Shown piece after piece: positions 1-7,573 of a stretch of 10,582 bases of DNA. The translations under genes and the position numbers were made by a program. This DNA comes from Actinomycetota bacterium. GTDB taxonomy: Bacteria; Actinomycetota; Actinomycetes; Nanopelagicales; Nanopelagicaceae. The stretch's first letter is position 1. Every line of letters begins with the position of its first letter. The DNA is taken from contig CANCSL010000038.1 in assembly GCA_947380835.1 (NCBI GenBank), positions 1 through 10,582 on the forward strand, in the 5' to 3' direction. Under the pieces are notes generated by a model, which searched no databases, had not been told where the DNA came from, and saw nothing but the letters and a program-made list of their open reading frames with translations.

Positions 1-13
1 GGTTTTGCCCTTT

Positions 14-805
14 CTAGAATCTGTCGCGGATTGCCCAGAGGTCGGGAAAAGTAGGATGAAATAGGGTTGAACTCAAGTATCCAACACCAGCGGAACCTCC
101 CGTGCCGGATTTGCGACCGATTGTTCGCTCCACCATTTTCACGTGGCGATATCGCCATTCCTGAAGTCCTTCATCAATGTCGAGAAGTCGTTCGCAGACC
201 ATGGCACTCTCGGGGTCTTGACGATGCACCTCAAGGAGAAGGTTTTGGACTTCTTCGTTTGGAACATAGGCAACTCCGAAATCGCGCTGCAAACATGAGT
301 CGGCGACTTTGTGGCCGCGCTCTGAAAGATAGGCCAGTAAGGAGTCCCAGATAGATCGGCGGTTAGTAATTGTTGCGATTTCACTCTGCTCTTGTGCTGG
401 TAGATGGCTGGCCATGCGCAGATCGCGTCGACCAAAGAGGGCTTCAACCTTACGAAACTGTGCTGATTGAAAACCGCTAGATGATTCTAAACGCCCGCGA
501 AAGGCATTGAATTGAAGCGGCGTCATCGTCTCCAGAATATCTACCTGCGAAACGCAGATCTTCAATATGGTTCGAATTCGCCCAAGAATCGCGAGCGAAA
601 TGAAACTGTCACCACTCTCGAGTGACTTTTGGGCTCCAACAATTTCATGGATCAACTGCTTGAACCAGAGCTCATACGTTTGATGGATAACAATAAAGAG
701 AAGTTCATCATGCTCGGGTCCATCTGAAAGTGGCTCTTGCAATTGCAGAAGTTCATTGACCTTTAAATAAGAGGTGTAAGTCAGGGCCGAATCAAATTCG
801 CTCAT
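14..805 (-). CDS. kynA: Tryptophan 2,3-dioxygenase
   Basis: Haem enzyme that opens the indole ring of L-tryptophan with O2 to give N-formylkynurenine, the first step of the kynurenine pathway; cytosolic and usually tetrameric. The 263-residue protein has the family landmarks. Distal-side His41 lies in HQTYELWFK. Phe99 and Arg103 (FNAFR) match the substrate-binding pair that is Tyr/Arg in Xanthomonas and Phe/Arg in human TDO. SSGFQSAQFR follows at 109-118. Proximal haem-ligand His221 is in RHVKMVER, and the GTGGSAG loop with Thr235 binds the substrate amino group. It is slightly shorter than the usual 280-300 residues, but the core is complete. The ATG overlaps the kynureninase stop (ATGA at 802-805), so the two genes are translationally coupled; AAGGAA at 816-821 (minus strand), about 10 bases upstream, is a candidate RBS. 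The stop TAG is at 14-16, and what follows is outside the window. Confidence 0.95.
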   Translation of the reverse strand: MSEFDSALTYTSYLKVNELLQLQEPLSDGPEHDELLFIVIHQTYELWFKQLIHEIVGAQKSLESGDSFISLAILGRIRTILKICVSQVDILETMTPLQFNAFRGRLESSSGFQSAQFRKVEALFGRRDLRMASHLPAQEQSEIATITNRRSIWDSLLAYLSERGHKVADSCLQRDFGVAYVPNEEVQNLLLEVHRQDPESAMVCERLLDIDEGLQEWRYRHVKMVERTIGRKSGTGGSAGVGYLSSTLFHPTFPDLWAIRDRF

Positions 806-2076
806 GTGACGTTGGTTCCTTCGATCTCAACTTTTTCGTACTGTCTCGTGGAAACCAAATCTCGAAGTCTTTGAAAGCCATCCCACACCTCTACATAACT
901 GGTGGGCAGCGGCGATATTGCCAAACGAATTGAATTTGGAACCCGATAATCCGGCACCACATTGGCAAATTTTCGTAGCGCGATCGAGATTTTCAGCGCA
1001 TCTGGGTGAATCAGCGAGACATGTCCGCCGCGCTCTGATGGATTGCGTGAGGTATTGAGAGTGAAACCGAGATCGGCTAGCCAAGCATCGTAGAGATTGA
1101 TCATCATCTCAGTGCCCACCGCGCATTTTTGAGCGATGGCTTCGATACTGGCTTCTTCAATCATAGAAAACGCCGATTGAATGCAGCGCAGACCGATCAA
1201 AGATGGACTTGCAATCTGGAATCCACGAATCGTTGGATTCTTTTTAAAATCAGGGCCCATTTCGAATTGATTGGATTGGGCAAACCAACCTTGAATCGGC
1301 ACTTGTAATTCGTTTTGAACGCGCTTGTTCACGTATAACCAAGCAGGAGAGCCTGGTCCGGAGTTTCCATATTTGTATGTACATCCGACGGCTAAGTCCA
1401 CGCCATTGGCATCAAAGTCCATATCGATGGCGCCAACAGCATGACTGGCATCCCAGATGGTGAGCGCTCCATACTTTCTTACCAAATCGGTGATTGCTTT
1501 GATATCGGTGCGGGCGCCAGATCGATATTGAATGACTTCAAGAGTTACGAACGCGACGTCATCTGAAAGATAAGGCTCGAGAATATCGGGCGTGATGCGC
1601 TCGTACTCTGCAGCGCCTTCCGATTCGTTATCGATGATGATTAATTTCATGCCATGACGTTCGGCAATCCCTTGCAAGATGTATCGATCGGTTGGGAAAT
1701 TTGCGGCATCAATGATCATGGTTTTGCGATTAGGGCGTGCGGCGATTGCGGCCCCGACCAATTGGAAGAAATTCACTGAAGTGGTGTCGCAAGCCAATAC
1801 CTGTCCTGCTGCGGCTCCTAAAGTGGCGCGCCCAATCAGGTCACCAGTGCTCTGAGCTTCATCAATCCAATGAGCCCAACCTTCAACTGCTTGAGTACCC
1901 CATTCGTTGATGAGATATTTATTGACGATTTCAATCGTCTGTTTAGGCAAACGGCCCAAAGAGTTGCCATCCAGATAACAAATATTTGGGTCAGTGATTA
2001 CAAAACGCTCACGGAAGGCTTTTAACGGGTCTTTTTCGTCCAGGGCGAGTGCGTAAGAGCGGTCGGTCACGGTCAT
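802..2076 (-). CDS. kynU: Kynureninase
   Basis: PLP-dependent fold-type I hydrolase that cleaves L-kynurenine to anthranilate and L-alanine (also 3-hydroxykynurenine to 3-hydroxyanthranilate). The 424 residues show the expected layout. FPTD (127-130) lies in the cofactor region, Asp209 in WDASHAVGA would contact the pyridine nitrogen, and Lys235 in GCTYKYGNSGPG is the Schiff-base lysine. Trp264 is in the active-site loop GWF, and Arg384 in SIRLAISPL is the likely carboxylate-binding arginine. The length is normal for the family. It is the first gene of a kynU-kynA pair, and no formamidase gene lies beside it in the window. The ATG at 2076 is preceded by a weak SD at best, but a TGC-TAGAGT extended -10 box ends six bases before it, so a leaderless mRNA is plausible. 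An in-frame GTG two codons in is the only close alternative start. Confidence 0.95.
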   Translation of the reverse strand: MTVTDRSYALALDEKDPLKAFRERFVITDPNICYLDGNSLGRLPKQTIEIVNKYLINEWGTQAVEGWAHWIDEAQSTGDLIGRATLGAAAGQVLACDTTSVNFFQLVGAAIAARPNRKTMIIDAANFPTDRYILQGIAERHGMKLIIIDNESEGAAEYERITPDILEPYLSDDVAFVTLEVIQYRSGARTDIKAITDLVRKYGALTIWDASHAVGAIDMDFDANGVDLAVGCTYKYGNSGPGSPAWLYVNKRVQNELQVPIQGWFAQSNQFEMGPDFKKNPTIRGFQIASPSLIGLRCIQSAFSMIEEASIEAIAQKCAVGTEMMINLYDAWLADLGFTLNTSRNPSERGGHVSLIHPDALKISIALRKFANVVPDYRVPNSIRLAISPLPTSYVEVWDGFQRLRDLVSTRQYEKVEIEGTNVT

Positions 2077-2082
2077 TAACCC

Positions 2083-2088
2083 ACTCTA
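2083..2088 (-). promoter_or_regulatory. Candidate leaderless promoter (-10 box) for kynUA
   Basis: Read on the minus strand the box is TAGAGT, fitting the actinobacterial -10 pattern TAnnnT, and it is preceded by TGC (extended -10). Six bases separate it from the kynU ATG, so transcription would start at or within a base of the start codon. No good -35 is visible at the expected spacing. Inferred from sequence pattern only. Confidence 0.4.
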
Positions 2089-2100
2089 GCAATAGTGAAA

Positions 2101-2106
2101 TACGCT
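2101..2106 (+). promoter_or_regulatory. Candidate leaderless promoter (-10 box) for the ABC-F gene
   Basis: TACGCT fits TAnnnT and ends seven bases before the ATG at 2114, the spacing expected for a leaderless transcript. There is no SD in front of that ATG and no recognisable -35. The box lies in the same 37-base gap as the opposing kynU box, and the two are 12 bases apart. Confidence 0.35.
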
Positions 2107-2113
2107 TACTCCT

Positions 2114-3895
2114 ATGGCTGCTAAGAATTTATTGAATCTGGAAGCAGTCTCAAAGGCTTTCGATATACGTCCCCTTTTGGCTTCTGTCTCATTAGGCATC
2201 AATGAAGGTGAACGCATTGGCATCGTTGGACGAAATGGTGGCGGTAAATCCACGCTTTTGAAGGTGATGGCTGGAATAGAGGCGCCGGATGCTGGACGTG
2301 TCGCCAAGGCGGGCTCGGTTCGCATTGGAATCCTCAGCCAAGTCGATAATGCTCGTCCTGGCGCCTTAATTCGCGAGGTAGTTCTTGGGGATCGGGAAGT
2401 CCATGAATGGGCCCGAGATTCGGCAGTTCGGGAAATCTTTACTGGCTTATTTGGTGGATTTACTGACGATCTCCTTGATCGTCCCTTTGCCTCTCTCTCT
2501 GGTGGAGAACGACGACGCGTAAACCTGGCGAAATTATTGATCGATGATTTAGATCTGCTCTTGCTGGATGAGCCAACCAACCATCTCGATGTCGAGGGTG
2601 TTGCTTGGTTGGCAGCGCATCTGAAATCTCGGACCAAATTATCGGTTGTTGTCATTACTCACGATCGATGGTTTCTTGATGAAGTCTCGGATCAAATTTG
2701 GGAAGTTGTAGACGGAGATGTGCTCTCTTATGAGGGTGGGTATTCCGCGTACGTGCTCTCTAAAGCTGAAAGAAGTCGCCAGCAGTCAGTCGAAGATGGC
2801 AAGCGCAATATGTTAATTCGGAAAGAGCTGGCGTGGCTTCGTCGCGGAGCACCAGCCCGAACTGCCAAGCCAAAGTTCCGCATCGAAGCGGCTAATACCT
2901 TGATTGCCAACGAGCCACCTCCGCGCAACCAGACCGAACTTCTTAACTTCGCTGCGAACCGTTTGGGCAACACCGTTTATGAAATGCACCAAGCTTCAAT
3001 CAGAGCCGGTGACAAACCAATTCTGGATGACGTTTATTGGAATATCGGTCCGGGCGATCGCATTGGAATAGTCGGCGTTAACGGAGCAGGTAAAACCACT
3101 TTAATACGGGCACTATTGGGCTATATCAAGCCCACCGCCGGGAAAATTATTACCGGCGTGACCGTGAAACCTGCTTTCCTATCCCAACATTTGGAAGAGC
3201 TCGATCCCGAATGGCGCGTGCTGGAAGCGGTAGAGCACGTGGCTAATCATGTGCAGTTAGGTAACGGCAAAGAACTCTCTGCAAGTCAATTGTGTGAGAA
3301 GTTGGGATTCAATACTGATTCGCAATGGACACCGGTTGGCGATCTTTCTGGTGGCGAGCGTCGTAGATTGCAACTTACCCGGCTTTTGATGGATAGCCCC
3401 AATGTCCTTTTGCTGGATGAACCTACAAACGATTTCGACGTCGAAACCCTCACCGCCTTGGAAGATCTACTGGATTCCTATGGTGGGACCATGCTGGTCA
3501 TTTCGCACGATAGGTATTTTCTGGAGCGCGTGTGTGACAGATTTATTGGTTTACTCGGAGATCAAAAATTGCAAGATCTTCCAGGAGGCATTGACCAATT
3601 CTTGAAGATGCGTCAACAATCTCTAGCCAACCAAGCCACGACTTCCACCGTGTCGAACAAATCAAATGCGGCAGAGGCTCGATTGGTCAAGAAAGATATT
3701 GCCCGCCTAGAAAAACAGATTGAGAAGGCAACGGCGGAGGAAGGCGTACTACGTGAAAACCAAATTACTTATGCCGCCGATCATCAAAGTCTCATCGAGA
3801 TCATGAAAGAATTGTCCGAACTTCATATTCGTATCGCCGATTATGAAGAAGCCTGGCTTAAAGCAACATCCAAACTGGAAGAATTTGAAGGGTAA
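2114..3895 (+). CDS. ABC-F ATPase, Uup-like
   Basis: Cytosolic protein with two ABC cassettes and no membrane domain. ABC-F proteins act on the ribosome (E-site/peptidyl-transferase region), and Uup is linked to ribosome rescue/assembly and to precise transposon excision in E. coli. First cassette: Walker A GRNGGGKS (39-46), LSGGE (128-132), Walker B LLLLDEPTNHLD with catalytic Glu153, and switch His183. The interdomain linker (about 215-285) carries RKELAWLRRG followed by a basic ART-KPKFRI stretch, typical of Uup. Second cassette: GVNGAGKT (321-328), LSGGE (411-415), LLLDEPTNDFD with Glu436, and His465. The C-terminus (about 520-593) is a charged, heptad-like coiled coil matching the Uup C-terminal domain; EttA lacks this. 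The 593 residues and both active sites are intact. Antibiotic-resistance ABC-F proteins share the fold, but the linker and tail favour the housekeeping Uup group. Confidence 0.9.
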   Translation: MAAKNLLNLEAVSKAFDIRPLLASVSLGINEGERIGIVGRNGGGKSTLLKVMAGIEAPDAGRVAKAGSVRIGILSQVDNARPGALIREVVLGDREVHEWARDSAVREIFTGLFGGFTDDLLDRPFASLSGGERRRVNLAKLLIDDLDLLLLDEPTNHLDVEGVAWLAAHLKSRTKLSVVVITHDRWFLDEVSDQIWEVVDGDVLSYEGGYSAYVLSKAERSRQQSVEDGKRNMLIRKELAWLRRGAPARTAKPKFRIEAANTLIANEPPPRNQTELLNFAANRLGNTVYEMHQASIRAGDKPILDDVYWNIGPGDRIGIVGVNGAGKTTLIRALLGYIKPTAGKIITGVTVKPAFLSQHLEELDPEWRVLEAVEHVANHVQLGNGKELSASQLCEKLGFNTDSQWTPVGDLSGGERRRLQLTRLLMDSPNVLLLDEPTNDFDVETLTALEDLLDSYGGTMLVISHDRYFLERVCDRFIGLLGDQKLQDLPGGIDQFLKMRQQSLANQATTSTVSNKSNAAEARLVKKDIARLEKQIEKATAEEGVLRENQITYAADHQSLIEIMKELSELHIRIADYEEAWLKATSKLEEFEG

Positions 3896-4847
3896 GAAAA
3901 TTAGCCACAAGACTTCGGTAGCTCGCCTGGAAATACTGGCTGCTCTTTCTGGTCTCCTGATCGCAATACAAGCTCGCGCCAACGGTCAACTTTCGCACTT
4001 GGTGCATAACTCGGTCGAAGCCGCTCTCATCTCTTTTAGTTCAGGGCTGTTGATAGTCAGCACGGCGGCGCTGTTCTCGAAATCGATGCAGCAAGGAATA
4101 CGCGATATGAGGCGGGCCGTAGCGGCAAAAAACCTACCTAAATATGCGCTTTTTGCCGGTGCTTTAGGGGGAATTGTGATTGGCATGCAAACCCACTTTA
4201 TTCCAGCCATCGGGGTAGCTATTTATTCAGTAGCGGCCATATCTGGCCAGACCGCTATTTCTTTAGTAATCGATCGGTTAGGAATTACCGGCGGCGGCAA
4301 GAAGCACATCTCACCTAGGCGAGTGGTTGCCGCCACGTTAACAATTCTTGCCGTTCTACTCTCGGTTTTTGACAAGCTTTCCCTCAAGAATTTTGCGATT
4401 GGCGGAGTGGTCGCCACTATATTTGCCGGAGCGCTTATCGGAATTCAACGATCCTTCAATGGCTTAATCAACGAGCATTCGCATCAGCAATTTGCCACGT
4501 CGTTGCTTAACTTCATTATGGGAACTACTTTGCTGGCGCTCTTGCTCTCGTATCTCGTGATTTTTCGCCATGATCATCTTTATGCATTACCCCGCGGCCC
4601 TTGGTGGATTTATCTTGGCGGAGTCACCGGAGTCATCTACATCGCTTTCGCGTCCACCATCGTTCAACACTTAGGTGTTCTGACCTTCACTCTTTTTAGC
4701 GTAGGTGGGCAGTTACTGGGGTCATTGTTAATTGATCTTATTTCACCAACCAATGGTGGGCACGTTACTGGGTATCTGATTTCAGGAATTGCCCTGACAT
4801 ATGTTGGAGTAGTAGTTGGCGGTCAGTCGCGTTTATTTCGTCGATAG
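3885..4847 (+). CDS. DMT-superfamily YdcZ-type membrane protein, two tandem repeats
   Basis: Predicted inner-membrane protein of the YdcZ branch (DUF606 type) of the drug/metabolite transporter superfamily; the substrate is unknown. The two halves repeat each other: IAIQARANGQL early in the first half corresponds to IGIQRSFNGLI in the second, and IYSVAAISGQTAISLVIDRLG corresponds to LFSVGGQLLGSLLIDLI. This is the usual pseudo-symmetric two-fold DMT design, with about ten hydrophobic segments. The start is uncertain. TTG at 3885 (GGAAG three bases upstream, 11-base overlap with the ABC-F gene, about 320 residues) puts the first membrane segment near the N-terminus as in relatives. An upstream in-frame ATG at 3843 would add 14 residues and deepen the overlap to 53 bases, with no visible SD. 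Either way it is probably co-transcribed with the ABC-F gene. Its 3' end overlaps dedA tail to tail. Confidence 0.82.
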   Translation: MKGKKISHKTSVARLEILAALSGLLIAIQARANGQLSHLVHNSVEAALISFSSGLLIVSTAALFSKSMQQGIRDMRRAVAAKNLPKYALFAGALGGIVIGMQTHFIPAIGVAIYSVAAISGQTAISLVIDRLGITGGGKKHISPRRVVAATLTILAVLLSVFDKLSLKNFAIGGVVATIFAGALIGIQRSFNGLINEHSHQQFATSLLNFIMGTTLLALLLSYLVIFRHDHLYALPRGPWWIYLGGVTGVIYIAFASTIVQHLGVLTFTLFSVGGQLLGSLLIDLISPTNGGHVTGYLISGIALTYVGVVVGGQSRLFRR

Positions 4848-5434
4848 CGCAAGAACCCAGAACCAAATGAACCACAAATAAAGAATGCAGCAAGCCCGTA
4901 CGAAATATTCTTAACCCAGGGAAGAGTCGCAGAATAAAACCCAGCGAGAGTTATTCCGGTACCCCACAGCAGCGCTCCCAAGGAATTTGCCCAGAGGAAT
5001 TTGTAGTAGTTCATGGATGCAACGCCAGCGATAGGTGGAACGAATGTTCGGACCCACGGGAAGAATCTGGCAGCAACAACCGACCACCAGCCATAATTTT
5101 CATAGAAAGCCTCTGAGCGGGTTACTAATTTTGAGAATTTGGGGTTCTTGGCCAGGTACGGTCTACCGAACTTTCTCCCGATCACGTACCCCACCTGATC
5201 ACCCATAAAGGCGGCAAAAAATACTACGAAAAGCAGAATAACGACGTTGAAATTGTGGCTTTTAGCAGCCACTAACCCCGCGCTAAAAAGCAATGAGTCG
5301 CCGGGAAAGAAGAAACCGAAGAGCAGGCCAGTCTCAACAAAAATAACAAGTCCAGCGACGAAGTAGAAGAGGAAAGGTGCAAGTGGCGTCAATTGGTGAC
5401 TAAAAGAGGCCGCCAATACTTGATAGTGCGTCAC
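4823..5434 (-). CDS. DedA-family (SNARE-associated/VTT) membrane protein
   Basis: Polytopic inner-membrane protein; DedA proteins are implicated in proton-dependent transport and in undecaprenyl-phosphate or phospholipid flipping during envelope synthesis. The 203-residue protein has the conserved acidic residues of the re-entrant region, Glu34 in VETGLLFG and Asp46 in FFPGDSLL. It also has GDQVGYVIGRKFGRP (78-92) and the arginine pair Arg123 and Arg129 in RFFPWVRTFVPPIAG. These match by spacing the essential E39, D51, R130 and R136 of E. coli YqjA. The tail is basic (RYRRNKRD), as expected for a cytoplasmic C-terminus. The start is GTG at 5434, six bases after the malic enzyme stop and without a convincing SD, so translation probably depends on coupling. 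It is likely the last gene of the upp-malic enzyme-dedA operon, and its last 25 bases overlap the ydcZ-type gene. Confidence 0.9.
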   Translation of the reverse strand: MTHYQVLAASFSHQLTPLAPFLFYFVAGLVIFVETGLLFGFFFPGDSLLFSAGLVAAKSHNFNVVILLFVVFFAAFMGDQVGYVIGRKFGRPYLAKNPKFSKLVTRSEAFYENYGWWSVVAARFFPWVRTFVPPIAGVASMNYYKFLWANSLGALLWGTGITLAGFYSATLPWVKNISYGLAAFFICGSFGSGFLRYRRNKRD

Positions 5435-5440
5435 GAGCGG

Positions 5441-6817
5441 TTAGACAGATCTCTTCACGGCTAGAGCCACACTGGCGACCACGCGAGCATCGAAAACGCT
5501 CGGGACGATGAAGTTGGCATTTAACTGCTCGCTGGAAACGCAGTTAGCAATGGCATTTGCCGCCGCAACCAACATCTTGTCATCGATCTTGGTGATGTTC
5601 CCGTCCAACAATCCGCGGAAGATTCCTGGGAAAGCCAGAACATTATTGATCTGATTGGGATGATCACTTCTACCCGTTGCCACTACAGCCGCGTATTTGC
5701 GGGCAATAACGGGATCGATTTCGGGGTCGGGATTAGCCAATGCGAAGATGATCGATCCAGCAGCCATGCTGGCAACATCGGATTCTTTCAAAACGTTTGG
5801 AGCGCTTACGCCAATAAAGACATCGGCGCCCTGCATCGCTGCAGAGATATCTCCATCGAAATCAGCAGGGTTGCAATTATCTACAAACCAAGTGCGCATG
5901 GGGTCATCACCTTCTTTGTGGGCATTGACCAAACCATCTTTATCAAATCCGATTATGTGTCCTGCTCCGCTGGCAACGAGCAAGCGTGCGATGGCGGTAC
6001 CGGCAGCACCAGCACCACTCATGACGATCTTGGCATCTTCCAAAGTCTTGTCGACCAGCTTGAGAGCATTCTTCAAGGCTGCTAAAACAACGATGGCAGT
6101 TCCATGTTGATCGTCGTGGAATACCGGAATATCCAAAAGTTCGCGCAGGCGACGTTCGACTTCAAAACAACGTGGCGCGGAAATATCTTCGAGGTTAATT
6201 CCGCCATAAACAGGAGCAATAATTTGAACGGTACGAACGATCTCGTCTACATCTTGAGTATCAAGGCATACGGGCCAAGCGTCCACATCTGCAAAGCGCT
6301 TGAATAACGCTGCTTTTCCTTCCATGACAGGCAAGGCGGCGGCGGGGCCGATATTTCCCAAACCTAGGACGGCAGAGCCATCGGTAACTACAGCAACAGT
6401 GTTGCGCTTGATTGTTAGGCGACGGGCATCAGAAGGATCGGCTGCAATCGCCATGCTGATTCGAGCCACGCCAGGTGTGTAAGCGCGAGATAGATCATCG
6501 CGGGTCTTTAACGGAACCTTAGAATGAATTTCAATCTTTCCGCCAAGGTGTAATAGAAAGGTGCGATCGCTAACTTTGCGGACATTCAGATTAGGGTTTT
6601 GCGCTATGGCTTCAGTAATGGCTTCGGCATGTTCGGCATCGATGGCATCGCAAGTTACATCGATGACCACATGTTCAAGAGATGACTCGACCACATCCAG
6701 CGCAGTGATGCTGGCACCAGCCGCAGTGATTGCGTTGGTAACTTCTGCGACAGGTTGGGCCGATGGTGGACCATCAACTCGAATTGTTATTGCATAGCCG
6801 GGGCTAGTTGATGCCAT
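5441..6817 (-). CDS. Malic enzyme with N-terminal ACT domain
   Basis: Oxidatively decarboxylates L-malate to pyruvate and CO2 with NAD(P)+, linking the TCA cycle to pyruvate or supplying NADPH; cytosolic. The 458 residues divide into an N-terminal ACT-like domain (about 8-85, beginning GYAITIRVDG) and a short-form bacterial malic enzyme core. The core has catalytic Tyr113 (SRAYTPGVARI), VVTDGSAVLGLGNIG (143-157), general-base Lys168 (MEGKAALF), metal ligands Glu210-Asp211 (NLEDISAPRC) and Asp235 (FHDDQHGT). The nucleotide fold is GAGAAG at 268-273. Cofactor preference cannot be read with confidence. The ACT domain suggests allosteric control by a small ligand; this arrangement occurs in other Gram-positive malic enzymes. 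The start codon ATG lies five bases after the upp stop, and a GGAG about 13 bases upstream is weakly placed. The phosphotransacetylase domain of long-form malic enzymes is absent. Confidence 0.93.
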   Translation of the reverse strand: MASTSPGYAITIRVDGPPSAQPVAEVTNAITAAGASITALDVVESSLEHVVIDVTCDAIDAEHAEAITEAIAQNPNLNVRKVSDRTFLLHLGGKIEIHSKVPLKTRDDLSRAYTPGVARISMAIAADPSDARRLTIKRNTVAVVTDGSAVLGLGNIGPAAALPVMEGKAALFKRFADVDAWPVCLDTQDVDEIVRTVQIIAPVYGGINLEDISAPRCFEVERRLRELLDIPVFHDDQHGTAIVVLAALKNALKLVDKTLEDAKIVMSGAGAAGTAIARLLVASGAGHIIGFDKDGLVNAHKEGDDPMRTWFVDNCNPADFDGDISAAMQGADVFIGVSAPNVLKESDVASMAAGSIIFALANPDPEIDPVIARKYAAVVATGRSDHPNQINNVLAFPGIFRGLLDGNITKIDDKMLVAAANAIANCVSSEQLNANFIVPSVFDARVVASVALAVKRSV

Positions 6818-6822
6818 CTATT

Positions 6823-7461
6823 TCACACAACTCCATATAAACGATCGCCTGCGTCACCCAGTCCGGGAACGATATATCCGTGTTCATTTAATTTTTCATC
6901 AAGTGCGCCGGTAACAATAGTTATTGGAGCGTTGCTACCTTCAAAGGCCTTTTTTACCGCTTCGATACCTTCAGGGGCGGCAAGAATTGTGATCGCCGTG
7001 ATGTCGCGGGCACCGCGTTCGAAGAGATAGTTAATGGCTGCGATAAGAGTGCCGCCGGTGGCTAGCATCGGATCCAAGATGTAGCACTGACGTCCAGTGA
7101 GATCTTCTGGAAGTCGATTGGCATAAGTAGAAGCTTGAAGTGTCTTTTCATCGCGCACCATTCCGAGGAAGCCAACTTCGGCCGTAGGAATAAGGCGAGT
7201 CATGCCCTCTAGCATTCCCAGACCTGCGCGCAGAATTGGAACTACAACCGGGCGAGGCTTGGCCAGGACTTTGCCCTGGGTCGTGGTGACCGGCGTCTTG
7301 ATAGTCACAGGCGTGACGTGCACTTCTCGAGTGGCCTCGTATGCAAGCAAAGTCACAATTTCCTCAGTGAGCCTACGAAAGTTGGGCGAATCGGTTCTTT
7401 CGTCGCGTAAAACCGTCAATTTGTGGGTCAGCAGCGGATGGTCAACAACATGAATTTTCAC
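6823..7461 (-). CDS. upp: Uracil phosphoribosyltransferase
   Basis: Salvage enzyme converting uracil and PRPP to UMP and pyrophosphate; cytosolic, usually allosterically stimulated by GTP. The 212-residue length is standard. Landmarks: N-terminal HPLLTHKLTVLRD (8-20), VPILRAGLGM (75-84), the PRPP loop ILDPMLATGGT (128-138), and the uracil-binding C-terminus GYIVPGLGDAGDR (195-207). The start is GTG at 7461; on the minus strand AAGGTG sits five bases upstream, a good RBS that supports it. It heads the minus-strand operon with malic enzyme and dedA. It faces the TadA-associated gene across a 112-base divergent gap, a pairing that recurs in Actinobacteria. Confidence 0.96.
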   Translation of the reverse strand: MKIHVVDHPLLTHKLTVLRDERTDSPNFRRLTEEIVTLLAYEATREVHVTPVTIKTPVTTTQGKVLAKPRPVVVPILRAGLGMLEGMTRLIPTAEVGFLGMVRDEKTLQASTYANRLPEDLTGRQCYILDPMLATGGTLIAAINYLFERGARDITAITILAAPEGIEAVKKAFEGSNAPITIVTGALDEKLNEHGYIVPGLGDAGDRLYGVV

Positions 7462-7524
7462 CTTCCCACCTTACTCACCCTTGAGAGGCTTGTCGCACCT
7501 ACCCTTTCGGTGTCACTATGAACG

Positions 7525-7543
7525 CCTTAAGGAGGACTTAAGG
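7525..7543 (+). promoter_or_regulatory. Perfect 7-bp hairpin with Shine-Dalgarno sequence in its loop
   Basis: CCTTAAG (7525-7531) and CTTAAGG (7537-7543) are exact reverse complements flanking the five-base loop GAGGA. Together they embed a full AAGGAGG at 7529-7535. No ATG, GTG or TTG follows at normal SD spacing; the nearest in-frame starts are GTG 7562 and ATG 7574. A possible promoter just upstream (TTGTCG 7490-7495, CACTAT 7514-7519) would make the hairpin the extreme 5' end of the tadA-operon mRNA. The structure is seen directly; its role is inferred. Confidence 0.45.
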
Positions 7544-7573
7544 GAACCGCCGGATCGCAAAGTGAGGCTCGCC

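Noticed and set aside
2086..2655. Long open frame (189 codons) on the minus strand opposite the ABC-F gene
   Set aside because: Serine/arginine-rich, low-complexity translation with no recognisable domain, lying wholly antisense to a clearly conserved cassette; a frame shadow.
5660..6110. Two overlapping plus-strand frames of about 140 codons inside the malic enzyme
   Set aside because: Both are antisense to the conserved NAD-binding and catalytic region, and neither looks like a real protein.
7518..7541. Seven-codon ATG frame as a true leader peptide
   Set aside because: Too short to support as a gene; it lacks an SD and has no run of regulatory codons, so it is noted only in the hairpin finding.
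7481..7573. Upstream TTG extension of the TadA-associated protein (31 extra residues)
   Set aside because: The extra residues do not resemble the family, start with a rare codon without an SD, and pass through the hairpin; ATG 7574 has GAGG at good spacing.
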